DNA from: Geminocystis sp. NIES-3709
Lineage (GTDB): Bacteria; Cyanobacteriota; Cyanobacteriia; Cyanobacteriales; Cyanobacteriaceae
DNA: 64,000 nucleotides
Assembly (NCBI RefSeq): GCF_001548115.1
Contig: NZ_AP014821.1
Coordinates: forward strand, 3,103,262 to 3,167,261
Direction of reading: 5' to 3'
This document shows, piece by piece, positions 1 to 8,630 of this stretch. Below the pieces are notes generated by a model that was given only the letters and a program-made list of their open reading frames with translations, did not search any database and was not told where the DNA came from. Position 1 is the stretch's first letter. The number at the start of each line of letters is the position of its first letter. The position numbers were made by a program, and so were the translations under genes.

Positions 1-567
1 GGCACAGGTAATGATGAAATGTACGGTATTACTGGAGATGATTCTATTTTAGGTGGTGAAGATGATGATTATATTCAAGGAGATGACGGTAATGACACTA
101 TTTTAGCAGGTAGTGAAAATGATTTTATCTTAGGTAGCACGGGAAATGACATTCTTGATGGTGATGTAGGTAAAGATATACTACTTGGCGGCTATGGTAA
201 CGATACCTTAATTGGTGATAAAGGTGCAGATACTTTAACCGGCGGTGCAGGAGTCGATCGATTTGTGTTTAAATATGCGGATGAGGGTATTGACAGAATC
301 ACTGATTTTAACGTAGCCAAAAGGGATAAAATAGTGGTTTCCGCCTCTGGATTTGGTGGTGGTTTAAGGGCAAATGCCAACCTTACTACGGCTCAATTCC
401 GTCTCGGTAGCAGTGGCACCAATGCCAATCAAAGATTTATGTATAACAGTTCCACGGGGGCTTTATTATTTGATCAAGATGGTACAGGTATAACTCCGTC
501 GGTACAAATCGCTACCTTGAATACAGGTTTAGCCTTAACCAATACCAGTATTTTTGTGGAAAGCTAA
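1..567 (+). CDS. RTX / hemolysin-type calcium-binding repeat protein, C-terminal part (partial)
   Basis: The reading frame is open from base 1, so the N-terminus lies outside the window. The first 80 or so residues are glycine- and aspartate-rich nonapeptide repeats (GxDxxxGGx type, such as GNDTLIGDKGADTLTGGAG), which in this family form Ca2+-binding parallel beta rolls in type I-secreted proteins. They are followed by a typical end module (VDRFVFKY...ITDFNVAKRDKI) seen at the C-terminus of many cyanobacterial RTX proteins. There is no enzymatic domain in the visible part, so the function (adhesin, S-layer, hydrolase) cannot be told. The type I secretion signal would be in the last about 60 residues. 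Confidence 0.85.
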   Translation, partial: GTGNDEMYGITGDDSILGGEDDDYIQGDDGNDTILAGSENDFILGSTGNDILDGDVGKDILLGGYGNDTLIGDKGADTLTGGAGVDRFVFKYADEGIDRITDFNVAKRDKIVVSASGFGGGLRANANLTTAQFRLGSSGTNANQRFMYNSSTGALLFDQDGTGITPSVQIATLNTGLALTNTSIFVES

Positions 568-1062
568 ACTTCGATCGACTTGTAGTAAGGACTTAAGCTC
601 TTATTCTGACAGTGAATTAATGAATTAAAGATGTCTATTTCTGCTTATTACAGTAGGAAATGGGGAGATATTTTCTGATAAAATCGGGGGTTAAAAAAAG
701 ATCGTGAGTTCATTATGTCTCAATTCCCCCACGATGAATTTGTCAAAGAATATTTACCTGAATTGTACCAGAATTATGGGGAAGTAATTTCTTCTGCGGA
801 TGTCACCAGCGAAAGAAGACAAATAGACGTGTTATTTATTCCCACAAAACCCGTACCCACCACCCCTGAAACATTAGGACTATTAGGCAAATTAGCTCAA
901 ACCACCTGTTTACTTGAGGTCTATCGTAATCCTGTTACTTCCGAGCAAATTCGAGATTGCATTGGTAAATTAATTAGCGTACAACAAAATCAAATTAAAG
1001 AGGCAAAACGAGAAAGAAGACTTATTCCAGAGTCACAATTACCTAAATTGTGGATTAAGTAC

Positions 1063-1722
1063 CTAGGCAAAATTAATTGTATATTTTGAACCAAAGTTTA
1101 TAAGAATATTTTCTACTCCTTTTACTAAATCTAAATAACTTTTATAACAGGAGTTCTCTAACCATTTATATTTCATAAATCTCCACAGTATTTCTATTTT
1201 GTTTAATTGTGGTGAATAGGGTGGTAGAAAGAATATTTTTAATCCTTTTTTTTCCCATTCTTCTTCTTTATTCCAGAATTTTTTATTTTGATGAATCGAG
1301 GCATTATCCATTACTAATACTGTTTCCTTCTTTATTTTTTTACTCAAGTTATCTATACAAGCTATCACGACATCACTATTGATTGATGACTCAAATACAT
1401 AGCTTTCTAACTCATTATTTTTTTTCATAAATCCTAACACATTTAATCTTTTACTTAGGCTACTTTCTCTTTCTATTTTTCTCCCTTTTTCTTGCCATCC
1501 ATAAGGTAAACAAGGTACTAAACTAAATCCACTTTCATCACCATAATATATATCTATTTTTCCTTCATTTTCTGCTCTTTTTAGTTGCTCTAATTGTCTC
1601 TTTTTTTGTTGGTATAATTCAGGGCATACTTCCCCTTTTACCTTTTCTTGAAACGATACCACCCCATGCCCTTTTTTTTTGCCAATCTTTTTATCGTATC
1701 TTTGCTTATTTTTATCTCCCAC
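1063..1722 (-). CDS. IS630 transposase, C-terminal frame (orfB, DDE catalytic domain)
   Basis: The frame carries the full DDE triad of IS630 transposases: first D in YYGDESGF, second D in VLVMDNASIH, E in PQLNKIEILWRFMKY. It overlaps the HTH frame by 85 bp and stops 5 bp inside the element end. The start given is only the first in-frame start; the real product is probably the tail of a fused protein of about 332 residues made by frameshift from the upstream frame. If no frameshift occurs, the element cannot move by itself. Confidence 0.8.
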   Translation of the reverse strand: MGDKNKQRYDKKIGKKKGHGVVSFQEKVKGEVCPELYQQKKRQLEQLKRAENEGKIDIYYGDESGFSLVPCLPYGWQEKGRKIERESSLSKRLNVLGFMKKNNELESYVFESSINSDVVIACIDNLSKKIKKETVLVMDNASIHQNKKFWNKEEEWEKKGLKIFFLPPYSPQLNKIEILWRFMKYKWLENSCYKSYLDLVKGVENILINFGSKYTINFA

Positions 1723-2060
1723 TCATTTTCTATTTTTTCTTGAACTATCTTTAAGGTTTTTGGATGAGATTTTATCCATTCTTTTACTTTTAATTCTTGT
1801 TGCTCATTTAAAGTTGATTTTCTTCCTCTTCCCTTCAAGCTATATAATCCATTTAAACCATTTTTTTCCCAACTATTAAGCCAATTATAAATTGTATTTC
1901 TACTAATATTTAATATTAACATTATTTGAGTAATTTTATAACCTTGATAACTTAACAAAATCGATTTTGCTCGATGTCTAATTTGATAGTATTTACTTTT
2001 TTGTTCAATAGTCTTTAATAACTGTTGTGTTTCTGGAGCTAATCTGGTAACAAATCGCAT
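1638..2060 (-). CDS. IS630 transposase, N-terminal frame (orfA, HTH domain)
   Basis: 140 residues with the N-terminal helix-turn-helix of IS630 transposases (KITQIMLILNISRNTIYNWL) and the second winged-helix part (IKSHPKTLKIVQEKI...ISKDTIKRL). It ends at a stop just after GMGWYRFKKR, where related transposases run on without a break. The downstream frame is -1 relative to this one. A run of nine A on the coding strand (1672-1680) places A_AAA_AAG in the right phase for programmed -1 slippage. A one-base loss in the A4 run at 1643-1646 would also explain the split, and would keep WYRF next to VKGE as in relatives. Confidence 0.8.
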   Translation of the reverse strand: MRFVTRLAPETQQLLKTIEQKSKYYQIRHRAKSILLSYQGYKITQIMLILNISRNTIYNWLNSWEKNGLNGLYSLKGRGRKSTLNEQQELKVKEWIKSHPKTLKIVQEKIENEWEIKISKDTIKRLAKKKGMGWYRFKKR

Positions 2061-2322
2061 TTTTTATCCTTGATTTACTTATTTTTCATATTTTTAGCAG
2101 ATTTTAAGCTACATTAATTATTTTTAAATATAAATAAAACTTTTGTATATTACTTTTTGATTTTATTAAATTTATTTTAATGTTATAATTATACAATTAA
2201 TTCTGCCCACTTACTTATTACTCCGACAATTTCTCAAGGAATCTTAAAAGAATTTGGGGCAGTGGTGAAAGAAAATTGGGAGGAGGGAGTTTATTTTCTA
2301 TCTTCGGGTTTATATACAGGTA

Positions 2323-3511
2323 AGCTAAGACGCATTTAACTTACATTGATTAATTCATCCTTATTCTTAAATTTTTTACTCCAATTAATTACTAAACCTC
2401 CTTCATTTAATAAGTAATTTACTGTTTTTTCTAGCTGTTCTTTATTTTCAAAGTTTCTATAAGCTATATATTCCTTTGCCGAATGCCACACTAATTCTAT
2501 TAAGTTATAATCTGGACTATATACCGGTAAATATTCTAGTCTTATATTCGGTAGATTTTTTTCTATTTTTTCTACTATTTCCTTTTTTTTATGGAAACTT
2601 GCGTTGTCTAATATTATGATTATTTTCGGACCACATTCTTTAAAATCTTTTTCATCATTTCCCTTACTTACCCATTCATTTTTTATTTCTTCCCATAACT
2701 TTTTTAATTGTTCACAAAACGTTTCTGAATCACCTTTTTTTATTACAAAACATCTTCTTTTTTTATCCGAATATCTTATTCCTCCCATGATATTTACTCT
2801 TCCTCTTCTTCTTTCTCCCTTCACCTTTTTTCTTTTTCCTTTTTTCGTCCATGTTTTTCTTCTTATCACCCTTAAACTAAAACCACACTCATCCCAAAAC
2901 CATACTTAAACTAACTCAGGATTCTCTTTACCTATTTCTATGTAATGTTCTAATTTTTCTTTAAATGCTTTTCTTTGTTCTTGATTTTGTTTGTCTTCTA
3001 AACTATATTTTCCCCAAATATAACTATACTTTTTTCTTTTTAATATCCTCACTACTTGTGATTTGCTTAATTTAATTCCTGTTTCTTTTTCCAAATGTTC
3101 TGATAATCTTTGCCCCGTCCATCGACCAAAATCATATCCAAAATCTTCAGGATTTTTATCAACTACTTCTAATAATCTTTCAATATATTTATCCGTTGCT
3201 TTTGTTTGGTTTCCTTTTCTTCTTTTATCTTGCAATGAATCTACATTATTAGGATTACCATGAACTGCCCAGTAAGCCACCGTTTTGGGGGAACAACCCA
3301 AAAAAACTGCTATTTCTTGATAATTTTTACCATCATTCTCTAATAAAAATATTAAAATTCTTTCCCTGACTTCCGATCTCTTTTCTATTTTTAAAGCATC
3401 TTGTAGATACTTTCTTTCTTCCTCTGACAAAAAATTTTTAGAAGGCATAAATCACACCTAAGTTTTATCTTTTCTGACTTAAATTATATACCAAATCAAT
3501 GCGTCTTAGCT
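2323..3511 (-). mobile_element. IS630-family insertion sequence (1189 bp), type 2, copy A
   Basis: TA target duplications at 2321-2322 and 3512-3513 flank the element. Its ends are inverted: AGCTAAGACGCAT... at the left and the reverse complement ...ATGCGTCTTAGCT at the right, 13 perfect bases. It is inserted into the second half of the DUF4351-type gene, which reads through in frame when the element and one TA are removed. A nearly identical copy lies at 18514-19747 and a decayed end at 16090-16252. Confidence 0.93.
2336..3448 (-). pseudogene. IS630 transposase (type 2, copy A), one nonsense codon
   Basis: The frame from 3448 to 2336 would encode 370 residues but is cut by a TAA at 2906-2908, just after NPELV, where copy B has CAA (Q). 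The upstream part carries an HTH (NYQEIAVFLGCSPKTVAYW) and the linker (YDFGRWTGQRLSEHL...LSKSQVVRILKRK). The downstream part carries the DDE residues: D in WFWDECGF, D in IIIILDNASFH, E in YSPDYNLIELVWH. The stop lies five codons before the first catalytic aspartate, so no active enzyme can be made without readthrough. Confidence 0.9.
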
Positions 3512-3977
3512 TATTGTTGCTATACATCAGTTACCGATCGCAAGGAATACACTATGGTTGAGAATATTAGGTAGAGGAAATAAACAAGTAAGAGCCATAG
3601 AAGAATTAAAAGCGCTACCATCAGATTATCCCAATCGAGAGATCGTATTAGAATTAGTATATGGTTTGCTAGGAAAATTAACAGCAAATAAACAAGAAAC
3701 TATCAAGGAGGATAAAACATTAATTATGAGTTTAAGACAATTATATCGAGACAAAATAGCAGAAGTAGAAAGACAAGGTATTCAACAAGGTATTCAACAA
3801 GAGCGATTACAGTTAATTATTCATCAGTTGAAACGAAAATTAGGGCAACTTTCCCCAGAATTAGAAACTAAAGTTAAATCTTTGTCATTTTCCACTTTGG
3901 AATCTCTGGCGGAAGCTTTATTAGACTTTAACTCTACCAATGATTTAATTGATTGGTTAGATAGTTATTCCCATTAA

Positions 3978-4292
3978 TTAAAGTTTTGCCACAGAGGAAA
4001 CGATCGAGCTCTCCTTTTTTGACACATCAGCATTGATATAAATAATACAAAAAAAATAATACATTACAATGAGGTGATAGTAACTATATTTTCGGTGTTG
4101 TGGTTGCAGATAGTTTAATGGTGAGTGTAAGAGTATATAGTAAATAGATCGTATTTTGGCTCGAAGTTAGCTTTACTCGATCGTGATATCAAAAATAGTA
4201 GATAATAAATAGTTAGTACATAAAAAATAAAATAGTCCAAGCAAAATTATTCGTATCTTTTAATTTTCTATTTACTGAAATTATTATCACTC
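3978..4292. other. Intergenic region without recognised features
   Basis: AT-rich spacer between the broken DUF4351 gene and the GNAT gene. No open frame with family resemblance, no tRNA and no clear terminator were seen. A weak GAG/CTC stem followed by T residues near 4000-4018 is not convincing. Confidence 0.4.
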
Positions 4293-4898
4293 GTGCAATC
4301 ATTTTTATTTAATTCTCACCATTTTTCACCCTCTCCATCTCCCATAACAGAATCAGTCACTACATCTGTGCGTTTGGCTAAGATAGATGATGTTAATCAA
4401 ATAGGAGATGTTTTAACCCTTAGTTTTAATCATTTTAGTGATTTTACTTTATGGATTTATCCCTTTCTCAAATTAGGGGTTTGTGAAGATTTGCGAAGTC
4501 GTTTAAAAAACGATCGAGATTATTTTTGTGTTTTAGCTGAAAAAAAACCCATCAACTCAAAAAACCAAGAAAGTCAAATTATTGGTACTGTAGAACTATC
4601 TTTACGAACAATTTATGGTTGGCATGGTAGGACAAAATATCCCTATATTTCCAATTTAGCGGTTAGTCAAAATCACCGTCGTCAGGGTGTTGGTTCTCAA
4701 TTATTGTCGAAATGTGAGCAGATAGCTAAACAATTGGGATTTAATGAGCTTTATCTTCATGTTTTAGCAAATAATAAAATTGGACAACAGTTATATTTGC
4801 ACAATGGTTATACTATTCGTCAAGTGGAAACAGATTTATATAGTTTATTCGTACCCAGTAAACGCCGTTTACTCTTAGCTAAATCGATCGAATCATGA
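4293..4898 (+). CDS. GNAT-family N-acetyltransferase
   Basis: A 201-residue acetyl-CoA-dependent acetyltransferase of the RimI type. The fold is seen in the middle and C-terminal part: the strand YPYISNLAVSQNHRR, the pyrophosphate-binding loop RRQGVGSQLL, and the motif B segment LGFNELYLHVLANNKIGQQLYLHNGY. The substrate cannot be told; RimI relatives acetylate protein N-termini or small amines. The start is a GTG at 4293; a later start is possible because the first 25 residues are low-complexity and outside the fold. The stop overlaps the next gene in an ATGA, so the two are probably translationally coupled. Confidence 0.85.
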   Translation: MQSFLFNSHHFSPSPSPITESVTTSVRLAKIDDVNQIGDVLTLSFNHFSDFTLWIYPFLKLGVCEDLRSRLKNDRDYFCVLAEKKPINSKNQESQIIGTVELSLRTIYGWHGRTKYPYISNLAVSQNHRRQGVGSQLLSKCEQIAKQLGFNELYLHVLANNKIGQQLYLHNGYTIRQVETDLYSLFVPSKRRLLLAKSIES

Positions 4899-5344
4899 CT
4901 TTTGCCACTAATTTTATGGAAGATGACATCAACGATTTTTTACAACGCAAAAACTTAAGATTAATCAATCCTAAAAGAAAAAATGGCTTAATTTTAATTA
5001 AAACCTATTATGCTGAATTTGCAGGTCCGGGGGCAATCATTGGGGGATGTTTTGATCAAGATTTAGAAACAGTAATTCCAGTGGGTAAATTATCTTTAAT
5101 TGAACCATCAAATCCTCAAGAAAGACAACGAGCTTATTTAATTAGAAGACAGTGGGTTAGGTTAATTAAACAAATTACGGATAATCCTGTACCCCATGAA
5201 AGAGCTCAAGTAATTCTTAATCAGTTTGAACATTGGTTTGATGCAGAAACCGCAAGGAAAGTACCCGATGAAATTTTTGCTTTAATTGTCGGAGTTTTAC
5301 CTTGTACGATTACAAAAGCGAGAGATTTAGTTAATCGACTATAG
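4895..5344 (+). CDS. Conserved cyanobacterial hypothetical protein
   Basis: 149 residues with no signal peptide or membrane segment. I do not recognise a named domain. The sequence has a glycine-rich stretch (FAGPGAIIGGCFDQD) and an amphipathic C-terminal half ending in a helical segment (FALIVGVLPCTITKARDLVNRL). It overlaps the upstream acetyltransferase gene by 4 bp, which suggests one operon and a related role, but neither sequence says what that is. Confidence 0.75.
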   Translation: MTFATNFMEDDINDFLQRKNLRLINPKRKNGLILIKTYYAEFAGPGAIIGGCFDQDLETVIPVGKLSLIEPSNPQERQRAYLIRRQWVRLIKQITDNPVPHERAQVILNQFEHWFDAETARKVPDEIFALIVGVLPCTITKARDLVNRL

Positions 5345-5426
5345 CAAAACTTCACAAAGATCAATTAATTCTCTCGTAATCTTCCTACTTTCCAAGTGAG
5401 TCATCAACTATTGTTTCTCTTCAATT

Positions 5427-6392
5427 TTAAGACGATCGGGGATACCTTGACAGCCACCCGGAATAGTCGATCGAGTATATTCTCCCCCCAACACAACAGT
5501 AATAACGATTTTCTTCACTAAGATTTTTTATCCCTGTTAAATTAGCTTTTTCTATTACCACTCCTGTATATTCTCCTGTAATATAGTTAGGAGCTTCTGT
5601 ACGACTCCGAGGACTAGCAGTTTTATAGTTTCCATAAAATAATTTTACGGCTTTCAACTCTGCTCCAGTCAAGTCTGCTTCATAAAGTATAGTACGAGAT
5701 AAATTTGTTTTTACTAGATCACATTGGGATAAATCCGATCGAACCATATTAGCTTCACTTAAATCTATCCATCGCAAATCTTGTCCTCGAAAATTACAGC
5801 CTGCTAATACTACCCCTAAATTAATTACTCTCGCACCACTTTGTCGATCTTCTTCATAGCCTCCCGAACCATCTAAAATAGCTCTTCCTAAATGACTATC
5901 TCTCCTTAAAGGAGTAATTAAGCGAGAACGGGATAAAAATCGTAATATTTTTGCTTTTCCAGAAGAATCAACACTACCTAAAATAGCCGCAGTTCTTCCC
6001 TCAGCGATCGCCCGTTCTTGAGGCCAATCTTCTAACAATCCATCAGGACCTAAAACTAGATCAGAAATACCCTGAAAATAAGCATCAATAGTTTGTTGTT
6101 GAGTAATCCGATTTTGTTGAATGGTAAGATCTTTAGAAATAACATACTGTTGCCAAGCCACATAAACGGCTAAAACGGCGATTAAAATTTGTCCTAACGC
6201 CCCTACCCATTCCGCCCAAGATCCAAATTCATCATATTTAAATTGATTTAACCATCCTCCAATGCTGTTATATACCCCTAAATAATAAAATAAAATAGCT
6301 GTACTTAAAATTAAACCGATAACACCGACTAAACTCCGTTTTTCTTGAGGGGTTAGAAAAAAACGCATCCACTCAAGAGCTAATGGTATCAC
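5427..6392 (-). CDS. Membrane-anchored pentapeptide-repeat protein
   Basis: 321 residues. Two hydrophobic segments lie near the N-terminus (about residues 18-40 and 60-82, WVGALGQILIAVLAVYVAW). A coiled or helical linker follows. A pentapeptide-repeat block of the A(D/N)LXX type covers about residues 195-250 (LRWIDLSEANMVRSDLSQC, TNLSRTILYEADLTGAELK), expected to form a right-handed quadrilateral beta helix. Such proteins are abundant in cyanobacteria and mostly of unknown role. There is no operon partner on either side. Confidence 0.85.
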   Translation of the reverse strand: MIPLALEWMRFFLTPQEKRSLVGVIGLILSTAILFYYLGVYNSIGGWLNQFKYDEFGSWAEWVGALGQILIAVLAVYVAWQQYVISKDLTIQQNRITQQQTIDAYFQGISDLVLGPDGLLEDWPQERAIAEGRTAAILGSVDSSGKAKILRFLSRSRLITPLRRDSHLGRAILDGSGGYEEDRQSGARVINLGVVLAGCNFRGQDLRWIDLSEANMVRSDLSQCDLVKTNLSRTILYEADLTGAELKAVKLFYGNYKTASPRSRTEAPNYITGEYTGVVIEKANLTGIKNLSEENRYYCCVGGRIYSIDYSGWLSRYPRSS

Positions 6393-6533
6393 TTGAATTA
6401 AAGCAAAACAAAAAGTTAAAAGAGATCCTGTGGGAGCAGGTCAAATTTGCCGAACAAAAAAACTACTTGACAAAAGAACTAAAATGGTTTTTGGTTAACT
6501 AAATTAATCTTAATTCTCTTATTTTCTTTAAAA

Positions 6534-6700
6534 ATGATCCCTGAACAACAAGCACAATTGAATCTACATATTCGAGCTATTGCCAATATTCTTTATCAAC
6601 AATCTGATGTTAATCAACTTCATAATTTGGCTACTATAGAAGAAACTATTCGAGAACAAACCCTTAAATATATTACTCCACAAATAGGATTTTTTTTCCC
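6534..6700 (+). pseudogene. ISKra4-type transposase N-terminal fragment
   Basis: The first about 55 residues (MIPEQQAQLNLHIRAIANIL, EETIREQTLKYITPQIGFFF) resemble, from memory of the family, the N-terminus of ISKra4-type transposases widespread in cyanobacteria. After GFFF the resemblance stops abruptly and the frame closes 13 codons later. No catalytic region follows, so it is a remnant. An alternative is a short stand-alone protein of the same family. Confidence 0.5.
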
Positions 6701-6818
6701 GTTTAACATAAGTAAGTTGTTTTGGCGGAATTCCTTCTAACGTTGAATTATTGGCATCTGGAATAGAAGAATTAGAGTTAGTTAATGAAGTTTGATTATT
6801 GAGATCATTAGATGACAT
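6696..6818 (-). pseudogene. Possible N-terminal gene fragment abutting the ISKra4 remnant
   Basis: Reading the minus strand from an ATG at 6818 gives a Ser/Asn-rich stretch (MSSNDLNNQTSLTNSNSSIP) and then EGIPPKQLTYVKREK. Composition and start suggest the beginning of a real protein cut off by the ISKra4 remnant. I do not recognise the family, and it may be chance. Confidence 0.2.
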
Positions 6819-7003
6819 GAGAATAATGGAGAGGATGGGGTGAACGATCAAAATTTTAGACAAGAAACAATAAGTGTTTTTTAACCACTAACTTTAAGTC
6901 TCTAATTATGACTTTTAGTATTACTTTTGAAATGTATTTCAAGATTTATTAATGAAATCAAACTTTAGGCATATATAAACCATTTATGAAACTATTGTAT
7001 TCT

Positions 7004-7903
7004 CTAACTTCTACATTTTAAATTATCTAAAGCTAGTTTCGCTGCCCCCACAACTCCTGCTTGATTACCTAATTCTGCCACCATTAATTTCAGTCCTACT
7101 CTTGAACTTTGTAATACTCTTTTTTCTATTTCTGCTTCCACTGTAGGTAGAAAAAATTTACTACTAGCACTTACTCCCCCACCAATAATAATAGCTTCAG
7201 GAGTCAATATATATATTAAACTAGCTAATCCTGCTCCCAATTTAATACCGTAATTTTGCCAAAATGTCAAGGCCGAAAGGTCATTATTTTCAGCTAATTG
7301 TCCTAATTCAGCCGGAGTTTTCTGGGTGTCTCGATAAATAGCGGTAGCAGATACATATTGTTCTAAAGAGCCTTGATTTCCGCTATTACAGGGAGGGCCA
7401 TCAGGATTAAGAGTAATTAAGCCAAGTTCGGCGGCCGAGCCTAAACGTCCTGTAAACATTTTACCATTGAGAATAATTGCCCCACCAACTCCTGTACCTA
7501 ATGTTAACAAGATTAGGTCTTGATAGTTTTTTCCTGCGCCTAACCATGCTTCTCCTAATCCTGCACAGTTAGCATCATTGGCGATCGTAGTTTTTAAACC
7601 TGTTTTTTTTTCCAATGCTTCCGCTAAAGGCACATTATCCCAACCACTAAGATTGATAGCCACAAGAGCGATTCTGCCTTGGGCATCTGTAGGCCCGGGA
7701 GTGCCAATTCCTAATGCTATGGCCTTTTTTTGATCGTTTAATTGTTCTACAGCAGAAGCGATCGAATTTATTACAGCGTCAGGAGTAGCTGGTTGAGGAG
7801 TAGGAATAGTAAGAGATTCTAAACAAGTACCGTTTTCTAAAAACCTACCCAATTTAATAGCTGTACCGCCCAAATCAACACCAATTACTTCTTTTTCTGT
7901 CAT
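7004..7903 (-). CDS. ROK-family glucokinase
   Basis: 299 residues. The N-terminal phosphate-binding motif VIGVDLGGTAIKLGRF and the second ATPase motif (LILLTLGTGVGGAIILNGK) define an actin-fold sugar kinase. The aspartate in NDANCAGLGE is the expected catalytic base. The ROK signature region (LGSAAELGLITL) is present, but the usual zinc site CxCGxxGCxE appears as CNSGNQGSLE, keeping only the first cysteine. It would phosphorylate glucose with ATP at the entry of glycolysis and glycogen turnover. It lies 60 bp downstream of rdgB on the same strand. Confidence 0.88.
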   Translation of the reverse strand: MTEKEVIGVDLGGTAIKLGRFLENGTCLESLTIPTPQPATPDAVINSIASAVEQLNDQKKAIALGIGTPGPTDAQGRIALVAINLSGWDNVPLAEALEKKTGLKTTIANDANCAGLGEAWLGAGKNYQDLILLTLGTGVGGAIILNGKMFTGRLGSAAELGLITLNPDGPPCNSGNQGSLEQYVSATAIYRDTQKTPAELGQLAENNDLSALTFWQNYGIKLGAGLASLIYILTPEAIIIGGGVSASSKFFLPTVEAEIEKRVLQSSRVGLKLMVAELGNQAGVVGAAKLALDNLKCRS

Positions 7904-7963
7904 TTTCTTTAATTTTCTTTATTTTTATTGATGATAATATAAATATCTGCTTTAAAAAAGAGA

Positions 7964-8548
7964 TTATTTATTTGATGTCAGGAGACATTCAAGGAGAGGA
8001 GTTAAATTAGCAAAGGCTTTTCCTCGATGACTCAATTTTCGTTTTAATTGTGGAGGCATTTGGGCGAAAGTTTGCTTAACTTCAGGTATAAAAAAGATGG
8101 GATCATAGCCAAAACCATTGTCCCCTTTTACTTCTGTCAATATTTCACCTTCACAGATTCCCTCAGTTTTGATCACAATTTCTCCTTCGGGATTAGCAAT
8201 AGCGATCGCGCATACAAATTGAGCTTGACGGTTGGTTTTATCTTTTAATTCTGTTAATAATCGATCGATTCGTTCTCGATCTGTTTTACCATACCTAGCA
8301 GAATAAATACCGGGTTGACCATTTAATGCTGTTACCATTAAACCAGAATCGTCAGCGATCGACCATTGTTTTAATTCTTGAGCCACTTGTGATGCTTTTA
8401 GTATGGCATTTTCCATAAAAGTTGTACCGGTTTCTTCTATCTCTAATTCTGTGGGTTTTAAGGCTAATTCAAGATCAAATTCTTGTAAATATTCCTGCAT
8501 TTCCTTAACTTTACCTACATTGCTACTAGCTACGACTAATGTTTTCAT
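7964..8548 (-). CDS. rdgB: Non-canonical purine NTP pyrophosphatase (RdgB/HAM1)
   Basis: 194 residues, the usual length for the family. Motifs: ASSNVGKVKEM at the N-terminus (substrate phosphate contact), the catalytic ADDSGLMVTALNGQPGIYSARYG region, and FGYDPIFFIP...KRKLSHRGKA near the C-terminus. It hydrolyses ITP, dITP and XTP to the monophosphates and keeps deaminated purines out of DNA and RNA. It starts at an ATG at 8548 and lies just upstream of the glucokinase gene on the same strand. Confidence 0.93.
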   Translation of the reverse strand: MKTLVVASSNVGKVKEMQEYLQEFDLELALKPTELEIEETGTTFMENAILKASQVAQELKQWSIADDSGLMVTALNGQPGIYSARYGKTDRERIDRLLTELKDKTNRQAQFVCAIAIANPEGEIVIKTEGICEGEILTEVKGDNGFGYDPIFFIPEVKQTFAQMPPQLKRKLSHRGKAFANLTPLLECLLTSNK

Positions 8549-8630
8549 TACTTAATAATTGAGCTGATAAAATTTTTTTAATCTATATTTAAAATTATGG
8601 AACACAAATTTGCATTATTTTGATAAAAAC

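Larger units (their letters stand above)
1058..2215 (-). mobile_element. IS630-family insertion sequence (1158 bp), copy of type 1
   Basis: Bounded by TA duplications at 1056-1057 and 2216-2217, the target preference of IS630/Tc1-mariner elements. The ends form an imperfect inverted repeat of about 25 bp: the left reads AGTACCTAGGCA then AATTAATTGTAT, the right (reverse complement) AGTAAGTGGGCA then AATTAATTGTAT, with about 4 mismatches. Transposase is read on the minus strand in two overlapping frames. It landed in the DUF4351-type gene, whose frame is restored exactly on in-silico removal. Confidence 0.92.
715..3977 (+). pseudogene. DUF4351 / Rpn-like (PD-(D/E)XK) protein gene split by two IS630 insertions
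   Basis: Three separated pieces, 715-1057, 2218-2322 and 3514-3977, join into one frame of 912 nt (303 codons plus stop) when the two IS elements and one TA of each target duplication are removed. Across junction 1 the reading becomes LWIITPTISQ, across junction 2 LYTGIVAIHQLP. The N-terminal piece (MSQFPHDEFVKEYL..., RRQIDVLF, LLEVYRNP) has the look of the cyanobacterial Rpn/PD-(D/E)XK-like family. The C-terminal piece has the RQGIQQGIQQER linker and a DUF4351 tail (LIIHQLKRKLG...LDFNSTNDLIDWL). Family members are thought to be nuclease/recombination-related, though the role in cyanobacteria is not settled. As it stands the gene is broken; only the first 114 residues could be made from its own start. 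Confidence 0.9.

Noticed and set aside
1-300. CRISPR-like periodic repeats at the left edge
   Set aside because: The periodicity comes from 27-bp coding repeats of the RTX nonapeptide; they vary in sequence and lie within an open frame.
2604-2909. Open frame opposite the IS630 transposase, also at 18795-19085 and 3063-3263
   Set aside because: It is the complement of the AT-rich transposase gene, gives Phe/Ser/Leu-rich low-complexity protein and repeats wherever the IS does. It is a shadow frame.
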